From an uncultured Algibacter sp. (GTDB lineage: Bacteria > Bacteroidota > Bacteroidia > Flavobacteriales > Flavobacteriaceae), in NCBI RefSeq assembly GCF_947490405.1, contig NZ_CANLGU010000006.1:39410-103409 (forward strand): 64,000 bases of DNA, read 5' to 3'. The notes beneath the pieces are model-generated. The model was given only the letters and a program-made list of their open reading frames with translations, ran no database searches and had not been told where the DNA came from. This document shows positions 19,051-27,897 of the stretch, in pieces. The stretch's first letter is position 1. Each line of letters begins with the position of its first letter. Position numbers and translations under genes: made by a program.

Positions 19051-20739
19051 TTAAAAACCGACGGCTGTATCATCTCCTCGATAATCTGCACCACCCTCGT
19101 ACGTGTTATCATCTAAAACAAGTATTCCATCGACCTTGCCAATCACAGGAGCATCTTTTTCGTTTATTGAATATCCTAAATTTTCAAGTTGTTTAATTAG
19201 ATTTCTGTCAAATAAATTAGGTTCCATTCTAATTTCATCTGGAAGCCATTGATGATGAAAACGTGGTGCATCTACAGCTTCTTGCATGGTCATATCAAAC
19301 TCATGAACATTCAATATGGTTTGCATTACAGATGTAATAATAGTTGAGCCTCCAGGAGTCCCGAGTGTCATGAATAATTTATTATTTTTTTCTACAATGG
19401 TAGGTGTCATCGAACTAAGCATACGTTTTTCGGGAAGAATACTATTAGCCTCCGCGCCAATGAGACCAAACATATTTGGAACCCCAGGTTTACTGCTAAA
19501 ATCATCCATTTCGTTGTTTAAAAAGAAACCAAGTTCTGCGCAATATAACTTGGAACCATAAGCACCATTTATTGTAGTTGTACAAGCTATAGCGTTACCA
19601 AATTGATCAATAATGGAGTAGTGTGTAGTCTCGTTACTTTCAATAATTTGAATATTACCATGTGACACATCACTCGATAATGTGGCTTTTTCAAAAGAAA
19701 AATCTGCCATTCTTCCGCTTAAATAATCTTCCTTAATTAATGTTTCTACAGGAATTTTTATAAAATCAGGGTCTCCCAAATAAAAACTTCTGTCTGCATA
19801 CGCACGTCGTTCTGCTTCGGTTATAGCTTGAATGGTTTTTAACGAATGATGTCCATATTCATCTAAATGAAACGGTTCAAGCATTTTCATAATTTGCGCT
19901 AAAGCAATACCACCACTTGAAGGAGGTGCTATAGAAATAATTTTTAAATCGTCATAAGTAAAGACAATAGGTTCCCGCCATTTTGCTTCATAGCCAGCTA
20001 AATCTTTTTCTGTAAGAATACCACCGTTTTCTTGAATAAATTTTGCAAGTATTTTGGAGGTTTTACCTTTATAAAATTCATCTTTTCCGTTTTGCGAAAT
20101 GCGTTCTAAGGTTTTAGCCAGCGCGGGGTATTTTATAACATCGTTTTCTTTCCAGGCTTTATCAAGAGGAATGGCTTCCTTATTCACTTTAGAGAATAAG
20201 GGGCGGTACTTTTTGATGGTTTCTTCTTGTTTTTTTGTAACTGTTACACCATTGTATGCTAGTGCTATGGATGGGTTTATAATATCTTTAATAGGTAGAG
20301 ATCCAAGCTTTTCGTGTACCTCAAAAATACCCGCTACAGTTCCGGGTACACCAACTGCCATGGCGCCTAGTGTGCTTTTCTCTGGTATAACATCTCCGTT
20401 TTCATTCAAATACATGTCTTTGGTTGCTGCTAATGGTGCCTTTTCTCTAAAATCGATAGAGCCAATGTCTCCATTTGCCTTTCTGTAGACCATAAATCCA
20501 CCACCGCCAATATTGCCTGCGTATGGATATGCTACTGCTAACGCTAATTGAGTAGCACACATAGCATCAAAAGCATTACCACCTTTTTTTAAGATATCAC
20601 TACCAATTTTTGAAGCTTCAGCTCTGGCAGAAACTACCATCGCTTGTTTTGAAATAAGTCCTCTGGTTGATGTTTTTTCGGCTTGTTTGCAGGAAAACAG
20701 AAAACAAGTTAAAATACAGGATAAAAAATATTTAATCAC
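19051..20739 (-). CDS. ggt: Gamma-glutamyltransferase lipoprotein
   Basis: 562 residues. Lipoprotein signal with lipobox LFSC (Cys17). The proenzyme self-cleaves before the catalytic threonine of TTHYSIID (Thr371); other family motifs are present (NIGGGGFMVYR, NNEMDDFS, LSSMTPTIV, TPGGSTIITSV). It hydrolyses or transfers the gamma-glutamyl group of glutathione and related peptides in the envelope. The start is GTG 20737-20739, which overlaps the stop of acpH (GTGATTAA), so translation is probably coupled. A GshB-like ligase gene lies 4 kb downstream on the other strand, a possible metabolic link. Confidence 0.95.
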   Translation of the reverse strand: MIKYFLSCILTCFLFSCKQAEKTSTRGLISKQAMVVSARAEASKIGSDILKKGGNAFDAMCATQLALAVAYPYAGNIGGGGFMVYRKANGDIGSIDFREKAPLAATKDMYLNENGDVIPEKSTLGAMAVGVPGTVAGIFEVHEKLGSLPIKDIINPSIALAYNGVTVTKKQEETIKKYRPLFSKVNKEAIPLDKAWKENDVIKYPALAKTLERISQNGKDEFYKGKTSKILAKFIQENGGILTEKDLAGYEAKWREPIVFTYDDLKIISIAPPSSGGIALAQIMKMLEPFHLDEYGHHSLKTIQAITEAERRAYADRSFYLGDPDFIKIPVETLIKEDYLSGRMADFSFEKATLSSDVSHGNIQIIESNETTHYSIIDQFGNAIACTTTINGAYGSKLYCAELGFFLNNEMDDFSSKPGVPNMFGLIGAEANSILPEKRMLSSMTPTIVEKNNKLFMTLGTPGGSTIITSVMQTILNVHEFDMTMQEAVDAPRFHHQWLPDEIRMEPNLFDRNLIKQLENLGYSINEKDAPVIGKVDGILVLDDNTYEGGADYRGDDTAVGF

Positions 20740-21334
20740 GTAACTCTTTATTTAAAGTGTTTAATTTCTTTTTTGAAGATGCTATAAGTTCATCAAAAAA
20801 ACTAGAAAATTCATTTTCAAACTCGGTGTAAAATGCTTCCAATTCAATAACAGCCTCGTTCATACTAGAACGGTTTTTAGTACGTCTGTTCATACCCTCT
20901 AAAACTCGTGTTATACCTTCAATAGAGGCGTAGCTCAATAGCCAATTATCAGCAAGCATATAGGGCATCATTTTTTGAATTCTGCTGGGTAATATATCAT
21001 AATGCGTTTCTAAGGAATCGTAAAAATACTCGGTATATTCTTCTAGAGGTGTATTACTGTAATGTCCCCAGTTTTTAGCTAAAAAATGGTCGTAAAGAAT
21101 ATCTACAATAATTCCAGAGTAATGCCCATATTTCTTATGAAGCCTTTTTGTGCTTTGTCTTACTGTTTTATGAGCGTCAGTAAATGTATCAATATGACGA
21201 TGTAGTAAAATCCCAATTTGAATATCTATAGGGTATTTTTTGTAACGCTTCCCTTTTATGCCATCTGCAATAAAATTACCAATGGTTACTAAATCATTAT
21301 CACCAGAAAGATAAACATGTGCTAAATAGTTCAT
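20732..21334 (-). CDS. acpH: Acyl-carrier-protein phosphodiesterase
   Basis: 200 residues, matching E. coli AcpH (formerly YajB) in length and in its opening MNYLAHVYLSGD. Conserved His/Asp motifs are visible (IADGIKGKRYKKYP, LLHRHIDTFTDAH, DILYDHFLAKNW). The enzyme removes the 4'-phosphopantetheine arm from acyl carrier protein using a metal of the HD-like type. It is the first gene of an operon with ggt (8-base overlap) and is divergent from glmM. Confidence 0.85.
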   Translation of the reverse strand: MNYLAHVYLSGDNDLVTIGNFIADGIKGKRYKKYPIDIQIGILLHRHIDTFTDAHKTVRQSTKRLHKKYGHYSGIIVDILYDHFLAKNWGHYSNTPLEEYTEYFYDSLETHYDILPSRIQKMMPYMLADNWLLSYASIEGITRVLEGMNRRTKNRSSMNEAVIELEAFYTEFENEFSSFFDELIASSKKKLNTLNKELRD

Positions 21335-21381
21335 TCGTGAAATTTACGAATTCCGTTTTAAGAAATCCGATTTCGAAATAC

Positions 21382-21389
21382 TATATTTG
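21382..21389 (+). promoter_or_regulatory. -7 promoter element of glmM
   Basis: TATATTTG matches TAnnTTTG and is 22 bases before ATG 21412. It supports that start over an upstream in-frame codon, which would lie within the promoter and acpH 5' region. No clear -33 TTG. Confidence 0.5.
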
Positions 21390-21411
21390 CGTTTTAATTT
21401 TAAAATATATT

Positions 21412-22800
21412 ATGACACTTATAAAATCAATTTCAGGAATTAGAGGAACTATTGGCGGTCAAGTAGGCGAGAACTTAACACCCATTGATGCTGTAAAATT
21501 TGCGTCTGCTTACGGTGTTTGGTTAAAGCAACAACGAAACAAGGAAAGCCATAAAGTTGTAGTGGGAAGAGATGCAAGAATTTCTGGAAAAATGATTCAA
21601 AGTTTAGTGATGAATACGTTAATAGGTATGGGTATTGATGTTGTAGATGTTGGTTTATCAACAACACCAACTGTTGAAGTTGCAGTACCTATGGAACATG
21701 CCGATGGAGGAATTATTCTAACGGCTAGTCATAATCCAAAGCAATGGAATGCTTTAAAATTACTAAATGAAAAAGGTGAGTTTTTAGATGCAGTAGAAGG
21801 GGCAAAAATATTAGAGATTGCTGAAAGTGATGCTATGACTTTTGCTGATGTAGATAGTCTTGGAAAAATCTCAAAAAATAAAGCCTATATCGACTTACAT
21901 ATTATTGAAGTTCTAGATTTAGATCTTGTAACTGTAAAACCCATAGAAGAAGCTCGATTTAGAGTGGTTGTAGATGGTGTGAATTCTACAGGAGGCATTG
22001 CTATTCCATTATTATTAGAGCGTTTAGGTGTAGATGTTATAAAAATTCACTGTGAACCAAATGGACATTTTCCACACAATCCAGAACCTTTAAAAGAGCA
22101 TTTAACAGATTTATCTGAGGCCGTTAAAAAGCATAAAGCAGATTTTGGTATTGTTGTAGATCCAGATGTAGATCGTTTAGCCTTTATGGATGAAAACGGC
22201 GAGATGTTTGGAGAAGAGTACACACTTGTAGCCTGCGCAGATTATGTATTGAGCAGAACCCCAGGAAACACGGTTAGTAATATGAGTTCCACCAGAGCCT
22301 TACGCGATGTTACAGAAAAACATGGCGGTATGTACGAAGCCAGTGCAGTAGGTGAGGTAAATGTAGTTAAACTCATGAAAAAGAATAAAGTGGTTATTGG
22401 TGGTGAAGGTAACGGCGGTATTATATATCCAGAGGCGCACTATGGTCGCGATGCTTTAGTGGGTGTAGCCCTGTTTTTAAGTTTATTGGCAGATAAAAAT
22501 ATAAGTGTTAGCGAACTTAGAAAAACCTACCCAAATTACTTTATGAGTAAAAAGAAAATTCAATTAACACCAGATTTAGATGTTGATGGAATTTTAAAAG
22601 TCATGGAAGAGCGTTATCAAAACGAGCAAATTACAACTGTTGACGGTGTAAAGATTGATTTTTCAGAGAGTTGGGTACACTTGCGTAAAAGTAATACAGA
22701 ACCTATCATCAGAATTTATACCGAAGCAAAATCTCAAGAAGAAGCGGATACTTTAGCCGATAAATTCATTGCCGAAATTGGAGAAATTGCTGGAATATAA
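21412..22800 (+). CDS. glmM: Phosphoglucosamine mutase (alpha-D-phosphohexomutase family)
   Basis: 462 residues from ATG 21412. Converts glucosamine-6-phosphate to glucosamine-1-phosphate for cell-wall precursors. All four family motifs are visible: the phosphoserine loop TASHNP (Ser106), the Mg-binding loop DPDVDRLAF, the sugar-binding GGEGNGGIIYP and the phosphate-binding RKSNTEPIIR (Asn in place of the Gly common elsewhere). The length and lack of extra domains fit GlmM better than phosphoglucomutase, but a phosphomannomutase role cannot be excluded from sequence alone. Confidence 0.88.
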   Translation: MTLIKSISGIRGTIGGQVGENLTPIDAVKFASAYGVWLKQQRNKESHKVVVGRDARISGKMIQSLVMNTLIGMGIDVVDVGLSTTPTVEVAVPMEHADGGIILTASHNPKQWNALKLLNEKGEFLDAVEGAKILEIAESDAMTFADVDSLGKISKNKAYIDLHIIEVLDLDLVTVKPIEEARFRVVVDGVNSTGGIAIPLLLERLGVDVIKIHCEPNGHFPHNPEPLKEHLTDLSEAVKKHKADFGIVVDPDVDRLAFMDENGEMFGEEYTLVACADYVLSRTPGNTVSNMSSTRALRDVTEKHGGMYEASAVGEVNVVKLMKKNKVVIGGEGNGGIIYPEAHYGRDALVGVALFLSLLADKNISVSELRKTYPNYFMSKKKIQLTPDLDVDGILKVMEERYQNEQITTVDGVKIDFSESWVHLRKSNTEPIIRIYTEAKSQEEADTLADKFIAEIGEIAGI

Positions 22801-22803
22801 ACT

Positions 22804-22835
22804 GTTATTGCGAGGAGTAAGCGACGTGGCAATCT
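22804..22835 (+). repeat. Dispersed REP-like element, family 1, copy 1
   Basis: GTTATTGCGAGGAG...GACGTGGCAATCT with self-complementary ends ATTGC/GCAAT, 4 bases after the glmM stop. A second copy, with an inner palindrome, is at 46713-46757 on the other strand, and a decayed piece lies at 24571-24595. Confidence 0.6.
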
Positions 22836-22922
22836 CTTAAAACTTAGTTATTGTTTTAGAAGTTATTTCCCGCTTTTCGTTATATCTTTTTTGTGCCTAA
22901 CTTGTTTAAGTTTCTCACTACG

Positions 22923-22977
22923 TTTTGTGCTTAAATCTAAATTTTAGCCAGATTAAAATTTAGATTTAAACACAAAA
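22923..22977. other. Long hairpin, 24-base arms
   Basis: Arms 22923-22946 and 22954-22977 pair with a single mismatch around the 7-base loop GCCAGAT. There is no U-run on either side, so it does not look like a simple terminator. The rest of the 342-base gap between glmM and the symporter (22801-23142) holds only the REP-like copy and a weak CTCTC/GAGAG hairpin at 23112-23126; I see no gene in it. Confidence 0.6.
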
Positions 22978-23142
22978 AAGGATGCCACTTCAATCGGGGC
23001 TAAATCATCCGCTAAAGTCTGTTATATCTATCTAGGTAAGAATCTTTTTGCAGACATTTTTAAGCCCAAAAAAAAGCTTATATTGTTATCAAATTTAAGA
23101 ACTAATTAATTCTCTCTTATGGAGAGGTAAGCAGATCCTTTT

Positions 23143-24468
23143 ATGAAAAAACTAGCATTACATTGGAAGATTATTATAGGAATGATTCTCGGAATCATTT
23201 TTGGTTTTATAATGAATACCGTTGATGGTGGAAAAGGTTTTGTTACTGATTGGATTGCACCGTTTGGAACCATATTTATAAATCTTTTAAAGCTTATAGC
23301 GGTACCATTAATCTTGGCATCTTTGATAAAAGGTATATCAGATTTAAAGGATATTTCTAAAATAAAGTCTATGGGCTTACGTACCATAGGTATTTATATT
23401 GCTACCACTTTAGTAGCTATAATTATTGGTTTAACAATAGTAAATGTGGTGAAGCCAGGAAATGGGATGCCACAAGAAACTATAGAAAAAATAAAGCTAA
23501 AATATGCTGATGCTGCTGGTGTAACAGATAAATTAATGAAAGCTTCTGCGCAAAAAGAAGCTGGTCCGTTACAGGCTTTAGTTGATATTTTTCCAAGTAA
23601 TATTTTTAAATCGTTTGCAGAAGCTTCTATGCTTCAAGTGATATTCTTTGCCATATTTGTTGGTATTTGTTTACTGTTAATTGGTGATAAGAAAGCAAAA
23701 CCTTTAGTGAATTTCTTTGATTCGCTAAACGAAGTGGTGATGAAAATGGTAGATTTAATTATGCTATTTGCACCTTATGCAGTGTTTGCACTTTTAGCAA
23801 ATGTGATTATTGCTTTTGATGATATTGAAATACTAATTAAATTATTATACTACGCCTTTTGTGTTGTAGGCGGACTGATTTTAATGATTGGTTTCTACTT
23901 ATTACTAGTTAGCGTGTACACTAAAAAATCGCCAATGTGGTTTTTAAAACAAATAAGTCCTGCACAATTGTTAGCATTTTCTACCAGTAGTAGTGCTGCC
24001 ACACTTCCTGTAACTATGGAGCGTGTTGAAGAGCATTTGGGTGTAGATAAAGAAGTATCTGGTTTTGTGCTTCCTGTTGGTGCTACAGTAAATATGGATG
24101 GTACCAGTTTATACCAAGGTATTGCAGCCGTATTTATTATGCAGGTTATTTGGCCAGAAGGGTTAACCTTTACTAACCAATTGGTTATTGTACTTACAGC
24201 ATTATTAGCATCTATTGGTAGTGCTGCTGTACCTAGTGCTGGTATGGTAATGTTGGTTATTGTTTTAGAATCTATTGGGTTTCCTGCAGAATTATTACCT
24301 ATTGGTCTTGCGCTTATTTTTGCAGTTGATAGACCTTTAGATATGTGTAGAACGGTTGTTAATGTAACTGGTGATGCTACAGTTTCTATGCTAGTGGCTA
24401 AATCTTTAGATAAGCTTCATGACCCAAAACCCAAAGAGTGGGATGATAATTATGATGCTGTGAAGTAA
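23143..24468 (+). CDS. Dicarboxylate/amino acid:cation symporter (DAACS family)
   Basis: 441 residues with about eight hydrophobic helices and two re-entrant loops, as in GltP/GltPh. Diagnostic motifs are the serine-rich HP1 loop FSTSSSAATLPVTMERVEE and the NMDGTSLYQGIAAVF stretch in TM7, followed by SIGSAAVPSAGMVML (HP2) and DRPLDMCRTVVNVTGDA in TM8. It imports an acidic amino acid or C4-dicarboxylate with Na+ or H+. The residues in TM8 (DRPLDMCRT) include an arginine at the position favouring acidic side chains, consistent with glutamate, aspartate or dicarboxylates. No operon partner. Confidence 0.93.
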   Translation: MKKLALHWKIIIGMILGIIFGFIMNTVDGGKGFVTDWIAPFGTIFINLLKLIAVPLILASLIKGISDLKDISKIKSMGLRTIGIYIATTLVAIIIGLTIVNVVKPGNGMPQETIEKIKLKYADAAGVTDKLMKASAQKEAGPLQALVDIFPSNIFKSFAEASMLQVIFFAIFVGICLLLIGDKKAKPLVNFFDSLNEVVMKMVDLIMLFAPYAVFALLANVIIAFDDIEILIKLLYYAFCVVGGLILMIGFYLLLVSVYTKKSPMWFLKQISPAQLLAFSTSSSAATLPVTMERVEEHLGVDKEVSGFVLPVGATVNMDGTSLYQGIAAVFIMQVIWPEGLTFTNQLVIVLTALLASIGSAAVPSAGMVMLVIVLESIGFPAELLPIGLALIFAVDRPLDMCRTVVNVTGDATVSMLVAKSLDKLHDPKPKEWDDNYDAVK

Positions 24469-24484
24469 GCACTTTTGTTGGCAG

Positions 24485-24641
24485 ATTAGCCCGCGTTAGG
24501 GATTGAACGGCATCCTTTTTAAAATTGACACCTAGTGGATTGACTTTGAAGTAAATGATAAACAGATAACCAATTCGCTCACTTCTCGCTATGACGTTTT
24601 AAAAAGATATAGTGGAAAGCCCGACCCTTGTGGTAACGCCC
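24485..24641 (+). ncRNA. Structured intergenic motif, copy 1 (with enlarged loop)
   Basis: Reads AGCCCGCGTTAGGGATTGA...CGGCATCC at the 5' end and AGATATAGTGGAAAGCCCG, then GGTAACGCCC, at the 3' end. The inner arms 24522-24534 and 24597-24608 pair (ATCCTTTTTAAAA with TTTTAAAAAGAT, one bulge). A second copy with the same order of conserved blocks is at 62430-62530. It resembles a recurrent flavobacterial intergenic RNA-like motif I recall, possibly Rfam flavo-1; this identity is not checked. The 62-base loop is unusually long and contains a decayed REP-like piece. Confidence 0.5.
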
Positions 24642-24712
24642 AAATTACTTATTGTAGAATTTTGGGATGTACTAAAAATCTTTTAAATTTAACTAAACCA
24701 AAAAATTACGAT

Positions 24713-25750
24713 ATGAACGTTTGTTTTATAATGTACCCTTGGGAGCAGATTGACCCCGATAATGATACGACGCTAGCCTTAATTAAAGAATGTGTAAAAC
24801 GTAAGCATGGTGTGGCCATGTGTATTCCGGCAGATTTAACAATTAGAAACAGTGTGACATCGGCTACTTGTACGGTAATTGGGAGAATGGAAAAAACACC
24901 TAGTTCGTTAAAATCGTTTTATAAAAAAGCACAGTTGCGTGAGGAAATGCTACCGCTTGCTGGGTTTGATGTAATTTTCTTTAGGGCGAATCCGCCTTTA
25001 GACCCCATTATGTTAAACTTTTTGGATTCTGTAAAGGATGATGTGTTTATAATGAATTCTTTAGAGGGCATGCGTGAGGCGAATAATAAGCTGTATACGG
25101 CTGCTTTTGGTGATGCGCATAGCAATATTATACCAGCAACTCATGTATCTAAAAGTAAACGTTATTTAATTAAACAAATTAAAGAATCTGACTCGGATAA
25201 AATGATTTTGAAACCACTGAATGGTTTTGGTGGTTCGGGCGTTATATTGATTGAAAAATCGGCGATGAGCAATATTAATTCGTTACTAGATTTTTATATT
25301 TATAATAATGATGGTTCGTCTAGTTATGTAATACTTCAAGATTACATTGAGGGTGCCGACCAAGGCGATGTTAGAATTTTAATTTTAAATGGAGAGCCTG
25401 TTGGCGCCATGAAACGTGTTCCTGGAAATGATGATCACCGTTCAAATGTTTCTGCTGGTGGTAGCGTACAAAGGCATTCGCTTACAAAAGAGGAAAAAGC
25501 ACTGTGTAAACAAATAGGCCCTAAATTAGTTAATGACGGACTCTATTTTGTGGGTATTGATGTTATTGGAGGTAAATTGGTAGAAGTGAATGTGATGTCG
25601 CCAGGTGGTATTACATACATAAACAAAGTATACAAGCTTAAAATAAAAATTGAAGAAAAAGTGATTGACTTTTTAGAAATGAAAGTTTTAGATAAACTTC
25701 AAGCTTTTGATAGACGTACGCGTTTGAGGAAAACGGTACAGGATGCTTAG
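24713..25750 (+). CDS. GshB-like ATP-grasp ligase
   Basis: 345 residues from ATG 24713 (MNVCFIMYPWEQIDPDNDTT); the in-frame ATG at 24662 adds a Lys/Leu-rich stub unlike the family. The ATP-grasp core matches glutathione synthetase: FRANPPLDP, NSLEGMREANNKLYTA, the glycine-rich loop KPLNGFGGSGVILI (about 167-180), QDYIEGADQGDVRILILNGEPV, the SNVSAGG loop (244-250) and EVNVMSPGGI (291-300) with Mg ligands. It joins a carboxylate to an amine with ATP. No GshA (glutamate-cysteine ligase) is nearby, so the substrate may not be gamma-glutamylcysteine. It opens a four-gene same-strand block. Confidence 0.8.
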   Translation: MNVCFIMYPWEQIDPDNDTTLALIKECVKRKHGVAMCIPADLTIRNSVTSATCTVIGRMEKTPSSLKSFYKKAQLREEMLPLAGFDVIFFRANPPLDPIMLNFLDSVKDDVFIMNSLEGMREANNKLYTAAFGDAHSNIIPATHVSKSKRYLIKQIKESDSDKMILKPLNGFGGSGVILIEKSAMSNINSLLDFYIYNNDGSSSYVILQDYIEGADQGDVRILILNGEPVGAMKRVPGNDDHRSNVSAGGSVQRHSLTKEEKALCKQIGPKLVNDGLYFVGIDVIGGKLVEVNVMSPGGITYINKVYKLKIKIEEKVIDFLEMKVLDKLQAFDRRTRLRKTVQDA

Positions 25751-25795
25751 TTTTAGTGCTGTTACAATTTCTGTATTTTAATTAATTAGTTTTAA

Positions 25796-26956
25796 ATGAG
25801 TTTAAAAATAAACCTGAATTCTCCAATAGTTTCAGTCGAATGGCTTAATGAACATTTAAATACTGAAAACCTTATTGTTTTGGATGGAACAATTAATAAG
25901 GTCTTTGATATTACCTTGGAGCAAATTCCTAATGCTAGACTTTTTGATATTAAAAAGAAATTTAGTGATGTGTCTAACGATTTTCCGAGTGCGTTTCCTT
26001 CTGCAGAACAATTTCAGAAAGAAGCCAGAAATTTAGGCATTAATCAAGATAGCATTCTTGTAGTTTATGATGATAAAGGTATTTATTCTAGTGCCCGTGT
26101 TTGGTGGCTATTTAAAGCTTTTGGGTTTAATAATGTTGCGGTTTTAAATGGTGGTTTTCCTGCATGGAAAAAGGCTAGATATCATACTGAATTGATGCAG
26201 AATTACGATGGTGAAAAGGGTGATTTTACTGCAAATTTACAATTTGGCTATATGCAGTTTTTTGAGGATATACTTTATGCGTCAAAAAATGAAACGCATA
26301 AAATAATTGATGCACGTTCTAGAGCTAGATTTAATTGTGAGGTTCCAGAACCTAGAGCAGGTTTGCGTAGAGGAACCATTCCAAACTCTGTTAATTTACC
26401 ATTTACGGATTTATTGGAAGACGGTGTTTTAAAGTCTAAAAAAGATTTGGCGAAAGCTTTTTATATGGTTGCTGAACATGATGACTCTATTATATTTTCA
26501 TGCGGTTCTGGTCTTACGGCTTGTGTGTTGGCTTTAGGTGCTGAGATTTCGGGGTATAAAAACATTTCAGTGTATGATGGTTCTTGGACTGAGTATGGTG
26601 CCTTAACTACTGGCAATATGGAAAACCCAAAAACATGGACCAAAGATGAATTGTTGGCTTACATTTTAATGTATGTTTCAAATTCAGATTTAAACGAGTC
26701 TAGAAGAGAGCAAAAATATATTTTAAGTCGGGTTGATAAGCATGTTTACGAACGTGTAAATGCACAATTTGAAATTGACAATGATTATCAAGTGCTTCAA
26801 AATATTATTGAAGGTGTAAAAGCACATGATTATTACCGTAATGATTTAGCAGACTTATTTGCTGATATTAAACTTATGGCTTTTGCTGATGGTGAATATG
26901 ATTCTATGGAGCAAATGATTTATACCCATTTAAAAAAGATTCTCAAGGATGGATAG
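25796..26956 (+). CDS. Two-rhodanese sulfurtransferase fused to a TerB-like domain
   Basis: 386 residues. Rhodanese domain 1 (about 10-135) lacks a catalytic Cys. Domain 2 (about 165-275) has the active loop CGSGLTAC (Cys236), as in 3-mercaptopyruvate/thiosulfate sulfurtransferases. Residues about 283-384 are helical with two acidic repeats, YVSNSDLNESRREQKYIL and MAFADGEYDSMEQMIY; the second matches the TerB-type ADGxxxxxE motif. The TerB assignment is tentative. The gene starts 45 bases after the ligase gene, and its stop overlaps the next start (ATGGATAG), so it is in an operon and translationally coupled. Confidence 0.8.
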   Translation: MSLKINLNSPIVSVEWLNEHLNTENLIVLDGTINKVFDITLEQIPNARLFDIKKKFSDVSNDFPSAFPSAEQFQKEARNLGINQDSILVVYDDKGIYSSARVWWLFKAFGFNNVAVLNGGFPAWKKARYHTELMQNYDGEKGDFTANLQFGYMQFFEDILYASKNETHKIIDARSRARFNCEVPEPRAGLRRGTIPNSVNLPFTDLLEDGVLKSKKDLAKAFYMVAEHDDSIIFSCGSGLTACVLALGAEISGYKNISVYDGSWTEYGALTTGNMENPKTWTKDELLAYILMYVSNSDLNESRREQKYILSRVDKHVYERVNAQFEIDNDYQVLQNIIEGVKAHDYYRNDLADLFADIKLMAFADGEYDSMEQMIYTHLKKILKDG

Positions 26957-27776
26957 ATTGAGTATTTCGGACATAATATCTAAGATTGAGGCTGGTGCAT
27001 GTTTTGAAGCTGTGTCTTCAGATTATTCTCTAACCATTAAAATTGAAGATTATGTGCCTTATGCTTGTGCTGCTGTTCATGATGGGCATCAATTTAGAAA
27101 AGAACTTTGGGATAATTGTATGCATACCGAATACGAACGTTGGTACGAGGAAGACCCAGAAACCAAAAACATGGTACAATCGCATCCTATTGTTATTGCG
27201 GGTTGCGATTCCCGTTTTGAATACGATTTAAACCGCGCGCCTGATGATGCGGTTTTTGTTACCGCTTGGGGTAAACAACTTTGGAAAGCACCACTTTCTG
27301 AAGCTATGAAAACCAAAAGCCTTGAAAAACATGCAAATTTCTATAAGGTTGTACATGCTTTAATTGCTACTTTAGAATCTAAATTTGGCTTTTGTACTGT
27401 TTACGATATGCACAGTTACAACTGGAAACGTTGGGATAGGGAAGTGCCTACTTGGAATTTAGGAACGAGTAACCTTGATAATGAAAGATTTGGAAATGTT
27501 ATCGAGTTATGGCGACAAAGTTTATCGGAAATTAAATTTCCTAACGGGATTAAATCCACTTCGCTAATAAACGATACATTTCAAGGGAATGGCTATTTTT
27601 TAAAATATATTACACAAAACTTTAAAAATACCTTAGTTTTGGCAACCGAAATTGCCAAGGTGTATGGTGATGAATATGAGCAAATTATATTTCCTGAGGT
27701 TGTAAAGGCTGTTGAAAAGGAATTGATTACTCGTATTCCTAAGCATGCAGAAAAAGTATATAAGACGTTTAGTTAG
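26949..27776 (+). CDS. N-formylglutamate amidohydrolase family protein
   Basis: 275 residues. Family motifs: VHDGHQFRKELWDN, AGCDSRFEYDLNRAP and CTVYDMHSYNWKRW, giving the His/Glu/Asp zinc-binding set of this Zn-carboxypeptidase-like family. Characterised members hydrolyse N-formylglutamate in histidine degradation, but no hut genes are near, so another acyl- or peptide-amide substrate is more likely. ATG 26949 overlaps the previous gene by 8 bases. The C-terminus is a long helical region ending before the REPIN at 27800. Confidence 0.85.
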   Translation: MDRLSISDIISKIEAGACFEAVSSDYSLTIKIEDYVPYACAAVHDGHQFRKELWDNCMHTEYERWYEEDPETKNMVQSHPIVIAGCDSRFEYDLNRAPDDAVFVTAWGKQLWKAPLSEAMKTKSLEKHANFYKVVHALIATLESKFGFCTVYDMHSYNWKRWDREVPTWNLGTSNLDNERFGNVIELWRQSLSEIKFPNGIKSTSLINDTFQGNGYFLKYITQNFKNTLVLATEIAKVYGDEYEQIIFPEVVKAVEKELITRIPKHAEKVYKTFS

Positions 27777-27799
27777 ATTTTAAATTTATTAAACGTTTT

Positions 27800-27874
27800 G
27801 TTATTCCTGTTAAGGCAGGAATCCAAATTGAAAATATAATTCTTAAAATAGATTCCTGCCTTCGCAGGAATGAC
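27800..27874. repeat. REPIN-like doublet, copy A
   Basis: Two 24-base units in inverted orientation (27800-27823 and 27851-27874), each containing ATTCCTG...GCAGGAAT, with a 27-base spacer. Together they form a large hairpin. The same layout, with the same 27-base spacer length, is found at 34383-34457. It lies between the amidohydrolase and DUF1704 genes. Confidence 0.75.
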
Positions 27875-27897
27875 AAAGTAAGTATTAAAGCTAGTTT

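Noticed and set aside
22804..22977. Riboswitch or attenuator before the symporter gene
   Set aside because: The hairpin lacks a terminator T-run and no known riboswitch core was recognised; the other structure is a dispersed repeat.
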